Shown: positions 63,881 to 64,000 of the stretch, piece by piece
Layout: the number at the start of each line of letters is the position of its first letter
How positions within the stretch are numbered: position 1 is the stretch's first letter
Source: Alphaproteobacteria bacterium
Lineage (GTDB): Bacteria; Pseudomonadota; Alphaproteobacteria; Paracaedibacterales; VGCI01
Assembly: GCA_016870095.1 (NCBI GenBank)
Contig: VGCI01000001.1
Location: 1-64,000 of the forward strand
DNA: 64,000 nucleotides
Direction: 5' to 3'
Made by a program: the position numbers and the translations under genes
The notes under the pieces: generated by a model
Databases searched by the model: none
What the model was told of the DNA's origin: nothing
What the model saw: only the letters and a program-made list of their open reading frames with translations

Positions 63881-64000
63881 TGCGGCGTCCGACTTTACTT
63901 TTTGTTGCCATAACAGCAGGTGTAGGATTGGGTCTTTTCCAGTTGAAATATCAAGTAATGAATCTCGAGAAAGACCATAATCGAATTCGCAAAACAATTC
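63880..64000 (+). CDS. ftsL: Cell division protein FtsL, N-terminal part (cut by window edge)
   Basis: Forty residues are seen: MRRPTLLFVAITAGVGLGLF, then QLKYQVMNLEKDHNRIRKTI. This is a short cytoplasmic start, one membrane helix and the beginning of the periplasmic leucine-zipper-like coil, as in alphaproteobacterial FtsL, which bridges FtsB and FtsQ in the divisome. The ATG overlaps the rsmH stop. Position after rsmH supports the name, since FtsL sequences are poorly conserved. The C-terminus lies outside the window. Confidence 0.88.
   Translation, partial: MRRPTLLFVAITAGVGLGLFQLKYQVMNLEKDHNRIRKTI

Overview
The window looks like chromosome of a host-associated alphaproteobacterium. The gene complement points there: a 41-residue L36, NDUFA12 of complex I, the rpmH-rnpA-yidD-yidC-engB block, a SPOR-tailed D,D-carboxypeptidase, a 17-kDa-antigen-type lipoprotein, and an initiator tRNA with the C1-A72 mismatch. 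The DNA is AT-rich, and secreted proteins with leucine-rich repeats (LRRs) or proline-rich segments are unusually common. Together these suggest an intracellular lineage of the Holosporales/Paracaedibacter kind. That placement is inference from gene content; no 16S gene is present.

Layout. 1-3300: accessory DNA with a structured, terminator-ended transcript tail, small hypothetical genes (one with a HEPN-like Rx4H motif), and a gene-poor kilobase with 23-bp repeats that may be an insertion-sequence end. 3290-11760: tRNA-Ser, a LOG-family hydrolase, secA, a secreted PpiC-type foldase, mutT, a D,D-carboxypeptidase, a CPT-like kinase, a CcdA-like protein and rpmJ. 11976-16042: rpmH-rnpA-yidD-yidC-engB-dapD on the plus strand behind a good sigma-70 promoter. 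16061-18291: ftsE-ftsX-ydcF on the minus strand. 18443-31651: initiator tRNA, a broken tyrosine recombinase just beyond its 3' end, then five large or secreted proteins of unknown function, three of them with LRRs. This is the most interesting part of the window.

31732-38746: amn, mtaB-ftsY, a small Fet4-like membrane protein and an AsmA-type protein. 39021-47611: a proline-rich secreted protein, then a giant alpha-2-macroglobulin with an intact thioester followed by pbpC. 47652-56412: aminopeptidase P, a HAD phosphatase, hfq-hflX, RNase E and a BepA-like M48 peptidase. 56656-62184: envelope proteins, a MinD/FlhG-like ATPase, sfsA, a cinA domain and the NDUFA12 gene. 62352-64000: the start of the division and cell wall (dcw) cluster, mraZ-rsmH-ftsL, behind four MraZ boxes spaced exactly 10 bp apart.

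How it fits together. Much of the window serves the envelope: SecA, YidC and FtsY insert and export proteins; PpiC, the M48 peptidase and AsmA tend the periplasm and outer membrane; the carboxypeptidase, PbpC, FtsEX, DapD and the dcw genes build and divide the wall. The LRR cluster and the small Pro/Cys-rich secreted proteins look like a species-specific exported set, probably for host interaction. The candidate undescribed system is that cluster beside the tRNA-fMet/integrase scar. One member has two segments resembling degraded kinase catalytic loops, and another has an SH3-ligand-like motif attached to a decayed PpiC domain.
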